From the NCBI RefSeq assembly GCF_902497855.1, contig NZ_CABVHU010000011.1, positions 212,698-276,697 on the forward strand: a DNA stretch of 64,000 bases, given 5' to 3'. The position numbers and the translations under genes were made by a program. Numbering within the stretch: the stretch's first letter is position 1; each line of letters begins with the position of its first letter. The notes beneath the pieces are model-generated. The model was not told the origin of the DNA. It saw nothing but the letters and a program-made list of their open reading frames with translations, and searched no databases. The DNA comes from Pseudomonas fluorescens. GTDB lineage: Bacteria; Pseudomonadota; Gammaproteobacteria; Pseudomonadales; Pseudomonadaceae. Positions 11,193 to 20,168 of the stretch are shown piece by piece.

Positions 11193-11489
11193 ATGACGAA
11201 GTCGGAGTTGATCGAACGAATTGTCACCCATCAAGGGCTGCTCTCATCCAAGGATGTGGAGCTGGCCATCAAGACCATGCTCGAGCAAATGTCCCAATGC
11301 CTGGCCACCGGTGATCGCATCGAGATCCGTGGATTTGGCAGCTTCTCATTGCATTACCGCGCGCCGCGGGTAGGGCGTAATCCGAAAACCGGGCAGTCGG
11401 TGAGCCTGGATGGCAAGTTTGTTCCGCATTTCAAGCCGGGGAAGGAGCTGAGGGATCGGGTGAATGAGGATGAGGAGGAGGGGCTTTGA
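11193..11489 (+). CDS. ihfB: Integration host factor subunit beta
   Basis: IHF-beta pairs with IHF-alpha to bind and sharply bend DNA in transcription, recombination and replication. The 98-residue protein has the HU/IHF fold throughout, with the DNA-contact arm signature GFGSFSLHYRAPRVGRNPKTG at about residues 48-68. The start has a good AGAAGGGA ribosome-binding site. Its place after rpsA and before the O-antigen genes is the classic Pseudomonas arrangement (himD next to wzz). Confidence 0.96.
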   Translation: MTKSELIERIVTHQGLLSSKDVELAIKTMLEQMSQCLATGDRIEIRGFGSFSLHYRAPRVGRNPKTGQSVSLDGKFVPHFKPGKELRDRVNEDEEEGL

Positions 11490-11519
11490 TCGTCGCTGCT
11501 GCAATTGAAGGATCCGTTC

Positions 11520-11759
11520 ATGCGTAATTTCAAACGCGTAATGCTCGCTGTATTCGTCCTGTTGCTGGTTCTGGCAATTCTGGCGTTCGTTCTGGAGAAT
11601 CAGCAATCGGTTTCATTGCTGTTTCTTGGCTGGGCCGGGCCGCAGTTGCCGGTATCGTTGGTCATGGTTATTACGCTGCTGATCGGCATGGTAATCGGGC
11701 CGATTCTCGGCTGGTTTCTGGGGCGTACATCCAGAGCCTCACGCAAGCGGCTTGTCTGA
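11520..11759 (+). CDS. LapA-domain (DUF1049) small membrane protein
   Basis: This is a 79-residue integral membrane protein with two hydrophobic helices (about residues 8-24 and 42-62), the intervening ENQQSVSLLFLGW motif typical of the LapA/DUF1049 family, and a basic C-terminal tail. E. coli LapA works with LapB in regulated LPS assembly (LpxC turnover), which fits the LPS genes that follow, but no lapB is adjacent. I chose the ATG at 11520 because GAAGGA lies seven bases upstream. A TTG at 11505 is the alternative. Confidence 0.8.
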   Translation: MRNFKRVMLAVFVLLLVLAILAFVLENQQSVSLLFLGWAGPQLPVSLVMVITLLIGMVIGPILGWFLGRTSRASRKRLV

Positions 11760-11987
11760 TTGCCACATGACCGGGAGGCGCGCCGACTCCAGCCACAGCT
11801 TGTCCATATCCATTAGTAAAACCTTCATTAAGCTGTAAAATACTGCGCTTGTCCGATAATGGCATTTTCCCACATCGGTTCAGATTGACACGGTCAGAAG
11901 CCTCGGCAGGCTTAATGGCTTTTGCATTCATGGATCAGACGGAACTCGGTTGCCGGTCCTGTCAGTAACTAAAGGGTATGGTTTCGC

Positions 11988-13064
11988 GTGAAAATTCTAG
12001 TAACGGGCGGCGCCGGGTTTATCGGCTCGGCAGTCATCCGACATATCGTCTCCAACACTACTGACTCCGTCGTCAACGTCGATAAGCTTACTTACGCCGG
12101 GAACCTCGAGTCATTGGCCGAGGTCAGCCAGAACTCGCGTTATGTGTTCGAACGCGTCGACATTTGCGACCGTGACCAGATCGACCGAGTCCTGCGTGAA
12201 CACCAACCAGATGCCATCATGCATCTGGCTGCAGAGTCCCATGTCGACCGCTCGATCTCCGGCCCGTCTGAATTCATTCAGACCAACATCATCGGCACTT
12301 ACACTCTGCTGGAAGCGGCCCGTCACTATTGGGCAGCGCTGGACGATGCGCGTAAAGCCGGCTTTCGGTTCCACCATATTTCGACTGACGAAGTGTACGG
12401 AGACCTTGAAGGTCCGGAAGACCTCTTCACCGAAACCACGCCCTATCAGCCAAGTTCGCCATACTCTGCCAGCAAGGCCAGTTCCGATCACCTGGTTCGA
12501 GCATGGAGTCGTACTTACGGCCTGCCGACCCTCGTCACCAATTGCTCGAACAACTACGGTCCGTGCCACTTCCCGGAGAAGTTGATCCCGCTGATCATTC
12601 TCAATGCACTGGAAGGCAAGCCATTGCCGGTCTATGGCAAGGGCAATCAGGTCCGTGACTGGCTGTACGTCGAAGACCATGCCCGCGCACTGTACAAAGT
12701 CGTCACCGAAGGCGTTATCGGCGAGACTTACAACATCGGTGGTCATAACGAAAAGCAGAACATTGAAGTGGTGCATACCCTTTGTGCGCTGCTGGACGAA
12801 CTGCGTCCAGACTCCGCTCATCGTCCACACGCCAGCCTGATCACCTACGTTCAGGATCGCCCGGGCCATGATCAGCGTTATGCGATTGACGCCAGTAAAA
12901 TCCAGCGTGAGCTGGGGTGGACACCGGAAGAAACCTTCGAAACCGGCATCCGCAAGACTGTCGAATGGTACCTGAGCAACACTGAATGGGTTGCCCATGT
13001 GAAGAGCGGCAGCTACCAGCAGTGGATCGATCAGAACTACGCCGATCGTTCGAACAAAGCATGA
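11988..13064 (+). CDS. rmlB: dTDP-glucose 4,6-dehydratase
   Basis: RmlB is the second enzyme of dTDP-L-rhamnose synthesis, converting dTDP-glucose to dTDP-4-keto-6-deoxyglucose with bound NAD+. The 358-residue extended SDR has the Rossmann motif GGAGFIGS at the N-terminus, the STDEVYGDL segment, and the catalytic YxxxK pair Tyr159/Lys163 in SPYSASKASS. It begins with GTG and its TGA overlaps the rmlD ATG. rmlB, rmlD and rmlA form one coupled operon; rmlC is missing from it. Confidence 0.96.
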   Translation: MKILVTGGAGFIGSAVIRHIVSNTTDSVVNVDKLTYAGNLESLAEVSQNSRYVFERVDICDRDQIDRVLREHQPDAIMHLAAESHVDRSISGPSEFIQTNIIGTYTLLEAARHYWAALDDARKAGFRFHHISTDEVYGDLEGPEDLFTETTPYQPSSPYSASKASSDHLVRAWSRTYGLPTLVTNCSNNYGPCHFPEKLIPLIILNALEGKPLPVYGKGNQVRDWLYVEDHARALYKVVTEGVIGETYNIGGHNEKQNIEVVHTLCALLDELRPDSAHRPHASLITYVQDRPGHDQRYAIDASKIQRELGWTPEETFETGIRKTVEWYLSNTEWVAHVKSGSYQQWIDQNYADRSNKA

Positions 13065-13954
13065 AAATCCTTCTGCTGGGAAAAAACGGCCAAGTGGGTT
13101 GGGAGTTGCAGCGCTCGCTTGCGCCGCTCGGCGAGCTGATCGCCCTTGATCGTCAAACGGTCGATGGTTTATGTGGCGACCTGGCTGATCTCGACGCCTT
13201 GCGCTCGACCATCCGCCAGGTAAAGCCTGACGTAATCGTCAATGCAGCTGCTTATACAGCCGTCGATAAAGCAGAGTCCGAAACCGAGTTGGCCGATCGT
13301 GTAAACGGCCACGCCTGCCGAGTCATGGCCGAAGAAGCTGCCTCCCTGGACGCGTGGCTGATTCATTACTCAACCGACTACGTCTTCAGTGGCCAAGGGT
13401 CGACACCCTGGCAGGAGGCGGACGCAGTGGCGCCCGTGAATCATTACGGCACCAGCAAGCTGGCTGGTGAGCAAGCCATTATCGCCTCGGCGTGCAAGCA
13501 TCTGATCTTCCGCACCAGTTGGGTCTATGGCGCTCGGGGCAACAATTTCGCGAAAACCATGCTGCGCCTGGCTAAAGATCGTGAAACGTTGAGCGTTATC
13601 GCAGACCAGATCGGAGCTCCGACGGGTGCAGACCTGATCGCCGATGTGACTGCACTGGCCATACAACAGGTCATGCAGCGCCCTGAATTAGCGGGCCTAT
13701 ATCACCTGGCGTCCGCTGGCGAAGTGTCCTGGCACGGCTATGCCAGCCATGTGATCGGCTTTGCCAAAGCCAATGGTGAGCAACTCGCCGTTGCGGCGAT
13801 CAATCCGATTGAGACGACCGCGTACCCAACCCCTGCACGCCGCCCTCTGAATTCGCGTTTGAATACCCGGAAGCTGCGTGACAATTTCTGTCTACACTTG
13901 CCGGATTGGCAAAGTGGCGTAACCCGAATGCTAATGGAAGTTCTGAATAAATGA
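13061..13954 (+). CDS. rmlD: dTDP-4-dehydrorhamnose reductase
   Basis: RmlD performs the last step of dTDP-L-rhamnose synthesis, reducing dTDP-4-keto-rhamnose with NADPH. The protein has 297 residues, with the nucleotide motif LLGKNGQVGWEL at the start, STDYVFSG, and the catalytic YxxxK pair Tyr129/Lys133 in HYGTSKLAGEQ. The ATG at 13061 overlaps the rmlB stop (ATGA). A longer reading frame from 12986 lies inside rmlB and is not used. The 3' end overlaps rmlA by four bases. Confidence 0.96.
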   Translation: MKILLLGKNGQVGWELQRSLAPLGELIALDRQTVDGLCGDLADLDALRSTIRQVKPDVIVNAAAYTAVDKAESETELADRVNGHACRVMAEEAASLDAWLIHYSTDYVFSGQGSTPWQEADAVAPVNHYGTSKLAGEQAIIASACKHLIFRTSWVYGARGNNFAKTMLRLAKDRETLSVIADQIGAPTGADLIADVTALAIQQVMQRPELAGLYHLASAGEVSWHGYASHVIGFAKANGEQLAVAAINPIETTAYPTPARRPLNSRLNTRKLRDNFCLHLPDWQSGVTRMLMEVLNK

Positions 13955-14841
13955 CCACGACAAATCGTAAAGGCATCATCCTCGCGGGCGGCTCGGGCAC
14001 TCGTTTGCACCCCTTGACCCTCGGTGTGTCCAAGCAGATGCTGCCGATCTACGACAAGCCGATGATCTTTTATCCGCTGTCGGTACTGATGCTCGCGGGT
14101 ATGCGTGAAATCCTGATCATCTCCACTCCGGAAGATCTGCCGTGCTTTCGCAAACTGTTGGGCGATGGCAGTCTGTACGGCATCAAGCTGACCTACGCTG
14201 AACAGCCTAGTCCAGACGGTCTGGCACAAGCCTTTATCATCGGCGAAAAGTTTATCGGCAAGGATCCATGCTGCCTGATACTGGGCGACAATATCTTTTA
14301 CGGTCAGCACTTCTCGGATAATTTGCGTTCGGCCAGCACTCAAGAGCTTGGCGCGACGGTATTTGGTTATCACGTGTCCGACCCGGAACGTTTCGGCGTT
14401 GTGGAATTCGATGCAACGGGCAAGGCGCTGAGTATCGAAGAAAAGCCACTGAAGCCAAAATCCAACTATGCGGTGACAGGTCTGTATTTCTACGACAACG
14501 ACGTTGTCGAGATTGCCAAGAGCATCAAGCCGTCCGAGCGTGGCGAACTGGAAATCACTGACATCAATCGTGCCTACCTAGAGCGTAATACGCTCAATGT
14601 CGAAATGCTAGGCCGCGGCTTCGCCTGGTTGGATACCGGCACCCATGATTCGCTGCTGGAAGCCAGTCACTTCGTGCACACCATCGAGCAGCGCCAAGGC
14701 TTGAAAGTGGCCTGCCTGGAAGAGATCGCCTACCACAACGGTTGGATCACTGCCGAGCAGTTGGGCACACAAGCTAACGCCCTGAAGAAGACTGGCTATG
14801 GTCAGTATCTGCAGAAACTGCTGGATTTACCTTCCCATTGA
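13951..14841 (+). CDS. rmlA: Glucose-1-phosphate thymidylyltransferase
   Basis: RmlA joins dTTP and glucose-1-phosphate to make dTDP-glucose, the first and feedback-regulated step of dTDP-rhamnose synthesis. The 296 residues begin with the nucleotidyltransferase signature GGSGTRLHPLT, followed by KQMLPIYDKPM and the metal-site LGDNIFYG. The length is typical. Overlapping starts and stops with rmlD show tight coupling. The product would feed both LPS core and O-antigen rhamnose. Confidence 0.96.
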   Translation: MTTTNRKGIILAGGSGTRLHPLTLGVSKQMLPIYDKPMIFYPLSVLMLAGMREILIISTPEDLPCFRKLLGDGSLYGIKLTYAEQPSPDGLAQAFIIGEKFIGKDPCCLILGDNIFYGQHFSDNLRSASTQELGATVFGYHVSDPERFGVVEFDATGKALSIEEKPLKPKSNYAVTGLYFYDNDVVEIAKSIKPSERGELEITDINRAYLERNTLNVEMLGRGFAWLDTGTHDSLLEASHFVHTIEQRQGLKVACLEEIAYHNGWITAEQLGTQANALKKTGYGQYLQKLLDLPSH

Positions 14842-15118
14842 GATGAGAGCGTTGTTTCTGGGCAACCATCGGATCCGTACATTGGGGGGCATGCTAGTCA
14901 TACAAATCAGTGTTGAAGTTTACTGGGCGCTTACGATCGTATGCAGTGTATCGAGAAGCTAGTTCATCGATCCTTGCCCAATGACCAGCATACTCAACGG
15001 GTAATGTCGATGTTGATTCCCGGCTTCTGATGGCGTTTCGCTAAATCATATGAATGGATGCTGAAGAGGTAGAAGCTTGCGTCCAATCCACCGAAAAACT
15101 GAAAAGGTTAAACCTGAT

Positions 15119-16168
15119 ATGGCGAATAACCCGGCAACGATGCAGGGCGCGAATGAGATCAATCTGTTTGAATTGATTGTGGCGTTATGGGCTCAAAAAT
15201 TTCTGATAATCAGCGTCACCTTGATCGTGACCTTAGCTGCAGCAATGTACGCTTTCTTTAGTAAGCCGATTTACGAAGCGCGTGTTTACCTGCAACCGCC
15301 TACCTTGAACGGTATTGCTGATTTCAACTATGGCCGAACCAAGAATGCAGAGCTAACGCCCTTCACGATTAAAGATGTGTATGAGGTTTTCACTCGTAAC
15401 CTGCAAAGTGAATCATTACGTCGGTCCTTTTTCAACGAGGTTTATTTGCCTTCACTACCTGCGTCCGAACGTGGCGGATCGCAGGATGCATTGTATTCCA
15501 GTTTTTTGAGAGCACTGACCATCGGTTTTCCTACTAAGGAGCAGCCAGATCGCTATTCCGTTATCGTTGAGGGCGAGGACCCTGCCCAAGTCACCGCTTG
15601 GATAAAAACATTTATAGAAAGGGCGGGTGCTGCCGCGGAAAAGGAAATGATTAGCAATACCACCCGTGAAGCGGAAGTGCGGGCACGCAACTTTGGTCAA
15701 CAGATCAGTACCCTGCAAGAAACCGAAAGTCGAATTCGCCAAGACTCCATTACGCGATTGCGCGAAGCGCTGACAATTGCTGAGGCGATTGGCCTGCAGA
15801 ACCCGCCCATTATTACTGGCAATCTTTCTGCAGAGGTTTCCGCTGCTATGGATGGGCAGCTAACCTATATGCGGGGTAGTAAGGCACTCAAGGCTGAAAT
15901 TGATAACCTTCAAAATCGTAAATCTGATGATCCTTTTATAGAGAAGTTAAGAGCGCTGCAAATCAAGCAAAGCTTTTATAATGACTTGAAGGTAAGCCCA
16001 GACACCGTATCGGTCTACCGCCAGGACGGTCCCATCGAACAGCCTGACCGCCCTACAAAGCCAAAAAAGGGCCTGATTATACTGCTGGGTCTGGTCTTGG
16101 GCAGCATGCTGGGCTTCATGATCGCGCTGGTTCGCCATTTGGTTCTGGTCAAGCTAAGCAGGGTTTGA
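15119..16168 (+). CDS. wzz: O-antigen chain-length determinant (polysaccharide co-polymerase)
   Basis: Wzz proteins set the modal length of Wzy-dependent O-antigen at the inner membrane. This protein has an N-terminal transmembrane helix (LFELIVALWAQKFLIISVTL), a long periplasmic domain with predicted coiled-coil helices, and a C-terminal helix preceded by the Pro-rich motif PIEQPDRPTKPKKG. I used the ATG at 15119 (349 residues) with AAAAGG upstream. A TTG at 15077 with an AGAGG site is a credible alternative that adds 14 residues. It lies between rmlA and the flippase; in P. aeruginosa wzz follows ihfB directly. Confidence 0.9.
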   Translation: MANNPATMQGANEINLFELIVALWAQKFLIISVTLIVTLAAAMYAFFSKPIYEARVYLQPPTLNGIADFNYGRTKNAELTPFTIKDVYEVFTRNLQSESLRRSFFNEVYLPSLPASERGGSQDALYSSFLRALTIGFPTKEQPDRYSVIVEGEDPAQVTAWIKTFIERAGAAAEKEMISNTTREAEVRARNFGQQISTLQETESRIRQDSITRLREALTIAEAIGLQNPPIITGNLSAEVSAAMDGQLTYMRGSKALKAEIDNLQNRKSDDPFIEKLRALQIKQSFYNDLKVSPDTVSVYRQDGPIEQPDRPTKPKKGLIILLGLVLGSMLGFMIALVRHLVLVKLSRV

Positions 16169-16582
16169 AATATTGGGAGTGAAATGCTCATTCCGGGTCG
16201 TTCTGAGAGGTAGCGTGGGCTCAACCCGATCCTGAATGCTACCAAAAGCAGCGGGGATAGTGTCCATGCGATCCGGACTGGGGCTGCCGTTATCCGCTAA
16301 GTCGGCTAGATCGGAGTGAGACTGATACCAGACATAAAAGTTGACGCTTTGCGCATGGGAACCACAAGGTTTGGTAGAATTTCCAGCCGACATGGCGGTT
16401 GGTTGTGAGAGATGAGGCGCGGGCTGCGGTATCGAGTAGGCCTAAAAATAGCACCGGCCGGGCTTAGGAAAACCTATACCTCTCAAAAGTCAGCGACAGA
16501 ATTGCTTACAGTTTATAGACATTGCGGCAACGAGTGAGTGACTTCGGTCCTAATGTCCTTGGTCGGGTGTGTTAGTGAACAC

Positions 16583-16626
16583 GGCGTTCTCAGGAAACCG
16601 ACGGTAAATCCTGGGGCGGTAGCGTG
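16583..16626 (+). promoter_or_regulatory. JUMPstart region with RfaH ops element
   Basis: The 12-bp ops core GGCGGTAGCGTG lies at 16615-16626 within GGGGCGGTAGCGTG. The bases upstream (GGTAAATCCTGGGG) resemble the right half of the 39-bp JUMPstart consensus known from enterobacterial polysaccharide operons. In those, RfaH is recruited at ops to RNA polymerase paused there, suppresses termination and helps load ribosomes. The element sits about 230 bp before wzx on the coding strand, the expected place and orientation. Confidence 0.75.
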
Positions 16627-16840
16627 TTTTTTATTTTCTTTCCATGGTGTCCGCTCTTTTTTGGGCAGGAAGCTCAAAGGTCAGAATAACGCGGGAAGAT
16701 ACCTACTACCGGCGAGGCAGGTCTGTCAGTTTGGCAGTTATCGTCAAATCATCCGGTTTACCGCCAACTCGACGATGCGACTGGAATAATCAACCGGCGT
16801 CGGCAACCTTGAGTCAATTGCAGAGTCGAGAAAGGTTCAC

Positions 16841-16852
16841 ATGAGTTATTAG
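16841..16852 (+). other. Three-codon mini-ORF (Met-Ser-Tyr-stop) abutting wzx
   Basis: ATG AGT TAT TAG at 16841-16852 follows a good GAGAAAGG ribosome-binding site (16828-16835). Its stop ends one base before the wzx ATG at 16854. wzx itself has no visible Shine-Dalgarno sequence in GTTATTAGA. Ribosomes could therefore load on the mini-ORF and reinitiate at wzx. This is an inference from spacing; chance is possible for so short a frame. Confidence 0.4.
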
Positions 16853-16853
16853 A

Positions 16854-18155
16854 ATGTCTCTCAGAAAAAATACGTTATGGAATTTGTTGGGCAGCGGCGC
16901 ACCATTTTTGTTAGGAGCAGTCACGATACCTTTCTTGCTCAATAGAGCGGGTGTTGAGGTCTTTGGGATTTTAACGCTCGTTTGGGTCTTGATTGGATAT
17001 TTTAGCTTGTTTGATTTTGGTCTCGGTCGTGCGTTAACGCAAACCGTAGCTCAAAAACTTGCGAGAGGTACAATCGATGAAGTGTCAAGAGTTATAAATC
17101 TTGGTCTTATCATGGTTTTAGTCGCTGGCTTATTTGGAGGTGCACTTCTCGCAGTTGCTGCCATACCTTTAGGGGGTACCTGGTTAAGTGTAAGTGTTGG
17201 ACTACGGCATGATGTCATTGTATCTCTCTTCATCGCATCAATAGGTATACCTCTTACTACCCTTACTTCTGGGCTGCGGGGTGTCCTAGAAGCTTATGAA
17301 GAGTTTGGGAAGGTTAATATACTGAGGGTGTTGTTGGGGCTTGCAAATTTTGGTATGCCCGCTATCACGGTATTAATTTGGGGCCCGGCTCTGCAATGGA
17401 TGGTCGCGAGTTTGGTCTTGGCAAGGTTTATTGTTTTCTTAGCGCATGTTTATTTGGTGTATCAGAAAACAGAGTTTTTTTGGATACCGCCAAAGTCGCA
17501 TCCAGAGGAGGCCAAAGGTTTGCTGACTTTTGGATCTTGGATGACATTATCGAATCTAATAAGTCCATTGATGGTGACGGCGGACAGGTTTGTGATTTCA
17601 TCTGTAGTTGGCGCTAGTTTGGTGGCCTATTACACTGTTCCATTTGAAGTTCTGATCAGGTTTCTGATCTTGCCTGCGGCACTAACTGCCGCCCTGTTTC
17701 CAAAATTGGCAGCACTAATTGTGGTGGATATTGCCAGTGCGGAGAAGCTTTTTAAGAAGTCTGTATTGTTGATAGCAGGAGTAATGTTAGTTGTTTGTGC
17801 AATCGCTTCAGTGGGTTCATTATGGGGGATGACACTATGGTTGGGGCAAGATTTCGCGGGCCGCTCTTGGCATTTGGCATCAATAATGGCAGTTGGAATC
17901 CTGTTTAATTCAATAGCACAAGTTCCTCATGCTGCTGTGCAAGCTGCAGGAAATGTAAAAGGCACTGCCCTTGTTCATTTGGCGGAGTTTTGTATCTACT
18001 TTCCGTTGTTATTCATATCTGTACATAAATTTGGCTTGGTGGGAGCTGTCTTGGTCTGGGTATTGAGAGCCTTTATCGACATGTCTCTAATGTTTTTTCT
18101 AGCGCACAACGTATTTTCAGGGAATAAGAAGGAAGCCATATGCGCCATGAAGTAG
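16854..18155 (+). CDS. wzx: O-antigen flippase (Wzx)
   Basis: This is a MOP-superfamily polysaccharide transporter that moves undecaprenyl-linked O-units across the inner membrane. The 433 residues form about 12 hydrophobic helices, with the family's typical start MSLRKNTLWNLLGSGAPFLL. Length and charge pattern fit Wzx, and the neighbouring wzy, wzz and glycosyltransferase genes support the role. Base composition is clearly more AT-rich than the flanking genes, as is common for laterally exchanged O-antigen genes. The start lacks its own ribosome-binding site. The 3' end overlaps the next gene by 16 bases. Confidence 0.88.
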   Translation: MSLRKNTLWNLLGSGAPFLLGAVTIPFLLNRAGVEVFGILTLVWVLIGYFSLFDFGLGRALTQTVAQKLARGTIDEVSRVINLGLIMVLVAGLFGGALLAVAAIPLGGTWLSVSVGLRHDVIVSLFIASIGIPLTTLTSGLRGVLEAYEEFGKVNILRVLLGLANFGMPAITVLIWGPALQWMVASLVLARFIVFLAHVYLVYQKTEFFWIPPKSHPEEAKGLLTFGSWMTLSNLISPLMVTADRFVISSVVGASLVAYYTVPFEVLIRFLILPAALTAALFPKLAALIVVDIASAEKLFKKSVLLIAGVMLVVCAIASVGSLWGMTLWLGQDFAGRSWHLASIMAVGILFNSIAQVPHAAVQAAGNVKGTALVHLAEFCIYFPLLFISVHKFGLVGAVLVWVLRAFIDMSLMFFLAHNVFSGNKKEAICAMK

Positions 18156-18958
18156 CCGTTGGTATTGTCGTGTATAACGCAGGCGACAACCTGCTTGATC
18201 GCTTGAAGATCACCGTGTCGGCAGGCTACAGCGTCTATATTTTTGATAATTCACCTTCTAATGGTACAGTCAAAGAGTTGGCTAAACGGTACGAAGGTAT
18301 TAACTATTTTACCTGCGGTAGCAACGTAGGCCTGGGATATGGTATCTCAACTGTGTGCGCCCAGGCTGAAGTAGACGATTTTAAGGCGATGGTATTTTTC
18401 GATCAAGATACGGGGTTCAGTGAAGAAACCTTAGATTTTATTGAGCAATTTTACTTAGATAGGAAAGAGCTTGCCAATAAGTACAGTGCCTTTCTTTTCA
18501 ATGCAAAAGACAATGTCGGTCAGCCTCAGAATGTGGAAGGGTTGAGGGATGTCAGCTTGGCGATAAATAGTGGAAGTCTCTACTTTCTTGAGAATCTCAA
18601 GCGGCAGGGGTGGCATGATTGCAGCTATTTTGTAGATGGTGTGGATTATAAGTTCTGTCTGGATTCGGCCAGGCATCATATGAAAATAGGGGAGTGCTCT
18701 TACACGCCAGGATTTGATCATGTAACGGAGCAAGAAGATAGCATATATTCTCTGTTTGGGAAGGATTATCAACTTAGGCCTTATTCTTGGCGGCGCATCA
18801 TGGATACCTCAATTTCGAGTATGAGGTTAATCGGATCTTCGGTGCTTAGTGGAGAGTGGAAGTTTTCCAAGATTTTAGTTCGGCTGTTTTCGATATACCT
18901 CGTCACCCAAATTTATGTTAGGGTTGTTAATTTCTGGAGGCGCAAGAAAAATGTCTGA
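18140..18958 (+). CDS. Family 2 glycosyltransferase, rhamnosyltransferase-like
   Basis: This 272-residue GT2-type transferase is probably cytosolic or membrane-associated. The N-terminal fold VGIVVYNAGDNLLDRL, the nucleotide-sugar segment GSNVGLGYG and the acidic metal motif FFDQDTG (about residues 90-100) resemble bacterial O-antigen rhamnosyltransferases. This fits with dTDP-rhamnose genes nearby, but donor and linkage cannot be read from the sequence. The gene is AT-rich, overlaps wzx upstream, and overlaps the next transferase by 8 bases. Confidence 0.78.
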   Translation: MRHEVAVGIVVYNAGDNLLDRLKITVSAGYSVYIFDNSPSNGTVKELAKRYEGINYFTCGSNVGLGYGISTVCAQAEVDDFKAMVFFDQDTGFSEETLDFIEQFYLDRKELANKYSAFLFNAKDNVGQPQNVEGLRDVSLAINSGSLYFLENLKRQGWHDCSYFVDGVDYKFCLDSARHHMKIGECSYTPGFDHVTEQEDSIYSLFGKDYQLRPYSWRRIMDTSISSMRLIGSSVLSGEWKFSKILVRLFSIYLVTQIYVRVVNFWRRKKNV

Positions 18959-20168
18959 TTCGGGCAATGCAGAAAATATAAATTATACTGTTTTTACAGT
19001 CTGCAATTTGGCGTATTTGCCGAAGGCATTAGTTTTAGCCGAGTCATTAGCGGCCTTCAACCATCCGAAGTTGAAAATCTTTTTATTTGATAAGAAAGTT
19101 GAGGGCGAACTACCACATGAGTTGGCAGAGTTTGAGTGGGTAGAAGATCTTGGGTTAACAAATTTTAATCAATATGCATTTAAGTACGATATTACCGAGC
19201 TTAGTACAAGTCTCAAGCCGTGGTTGACGTTGAGGCTTCTAGAATCAACCAAAAAAGTAATATTTTTAGATCCTGATACATGTTTGTTCAGTTCGCTAGA
19301 TCCGATTTTGGGTTTGCTCGAAGAAAAAGAAATAATACTGACGCCACATTATGTTACGCCTCATACAGACGGCGATATAGGTATGATGAGGTTTGGTTCT
19401 TTTAATTTGGGTTTTTTTGCGGTTAATAGTTCTTTAGAGAGCCTGCGATTTTTAAAGTGGTGGAATGAACGATGTCTTGATCTTTGTTATTTTGAAACTC
19501 AATTTGGCTTGTCTACAGATCAGAAATGGGTAAGCATTGCGCCGTGTTTTTTTCCGACACTACATATTTCTTTTGATCTTGGCTATAATGTTGCATTTTG
19601 GAATGCGCATGAGCGTATAATTTCAGTCAACCCTAATGGCGGATATCTGGTTAATAACAAATACCCCTTGATATTCTTTCATTTTAGCTCATTTGATGAG
19701 AAAAATCCGAACTTGTTGAGTAAGCGTGCGTTTGCCGACAGAGAATCGGGGCGTACAGATTATACAGAACTGGCTAACAGCTATAATAATTCGCTGCAGC
19801 GATTGAAGATCAAGATTTCAAAAACAAAGTATGGGTTTGACTTCATGTCTAACGGTGATTATATATCACCGACACTCCGGCGTGCCTACGCTAGTGTATT
19901 AAGTGACCTGCCGCTCGGGCATGATCCGTTCGACTCAAATGGTATAGTCGCGGATTTTGCAAAAAAGAATTATCTTGTTAGCGATAAATCAGGATATCAA
20001 CCTAGTGGTTTCGGTGACGTTGAAAGTAATAAAAGAAAATTTTATTTGGTTAATAAATTGATGAAGATGGCGCTCTATGCACTCGGGCCAAACCGGTTTA
20101 TGAATTTTTCTCGTTTGCTCGTTTATCTTTCAAGCTTCAGGCTGAATCGTGATATGTGGAAGCTATAG
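18951..20168 (+). CDS. Putative glycosyltransferase with GT8-like DxD fold
   Basis: This is a 405-residue protein. The first 280 residues look like a GT-A nucleotide-diphospho-sugar transferase: a TVFTVCNLAYLPKALVLAES strand-helix start and the acidic motif IFLDPDTCLF (about residues 105-113), with later FNLGFFAVN and FFHFSSFD segments. The last 120 residues are not recognised. I chose the ATG at 18951, 12 bases after GGAGG; a TTG at 18915 is possible. It is probably one of the O-unit transferases, with unknown specificity. The AT content is among the highest in the window. Confidence 0.65.
   Translation: MSDSGNAENINYTVFTVCNLAYLPKALVLAESLAAFNHPKLKIFLFDKKVEGELPHELAEFEWVEDLGLTNFNQYAFKYDITELSTSLKPWLTLRLLESTKKVIFLDPDTCLFSSLDPILGLLEEKEIILTPHYVTPHTDGDIGMMRFGSFNLGFFAVNSSLESLRFLKWWNERCLDLCYFETQFGLSTDQKWVSIAPCFFPTLHISFDLGYNVAFWNAHERIISVNPNGGYLVNNKYPLIFFHFSSFDEKNPNLLSKRAFADRESGRTDYTELANSYNNSLQRLKIKISKTKYGFDFMSNGDYISPTLRRAYASVLSDLPLGHDPFDSNGIVADFAKKNYLVSDKSGYQPSGFGDVESNKRKFYLVNKLMKMALYALGPNRFMNFSRLLVYLSSFRLNRDMWKL

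Larger units (their letters stand above)
16169..16853 (+). other. 685-bp non-coding leader before the O-antigen block
   Basis: No convincing gene is seen on either strand; the short open frames do not look like real proteins. The right part holds an ops/JUMPstart element at 16615-16626, a T-rich stretch just after it, and a three-codon mini-ORF at 16841-16852 directly before wzx. The left part (16169-16500) has no recognisable feature. The promoter is presumably between about 16330 and 16590, but no clear -35/-10 pair with normal spacing was found. Confidence 0.6.

Noticed and set aside
16154..16393. 79-codon minus-strand frame in the leader before wzx
   Set aside because: No ribosome-binding site or familiar motif, and it begins inside the wzz 3' end; treated as non-coding.
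16538..16789. 83-codon plus-strand frame covering the ops element
   Set aside because: It runs straight through the ops/JUMPstart region and has no protein-like features.
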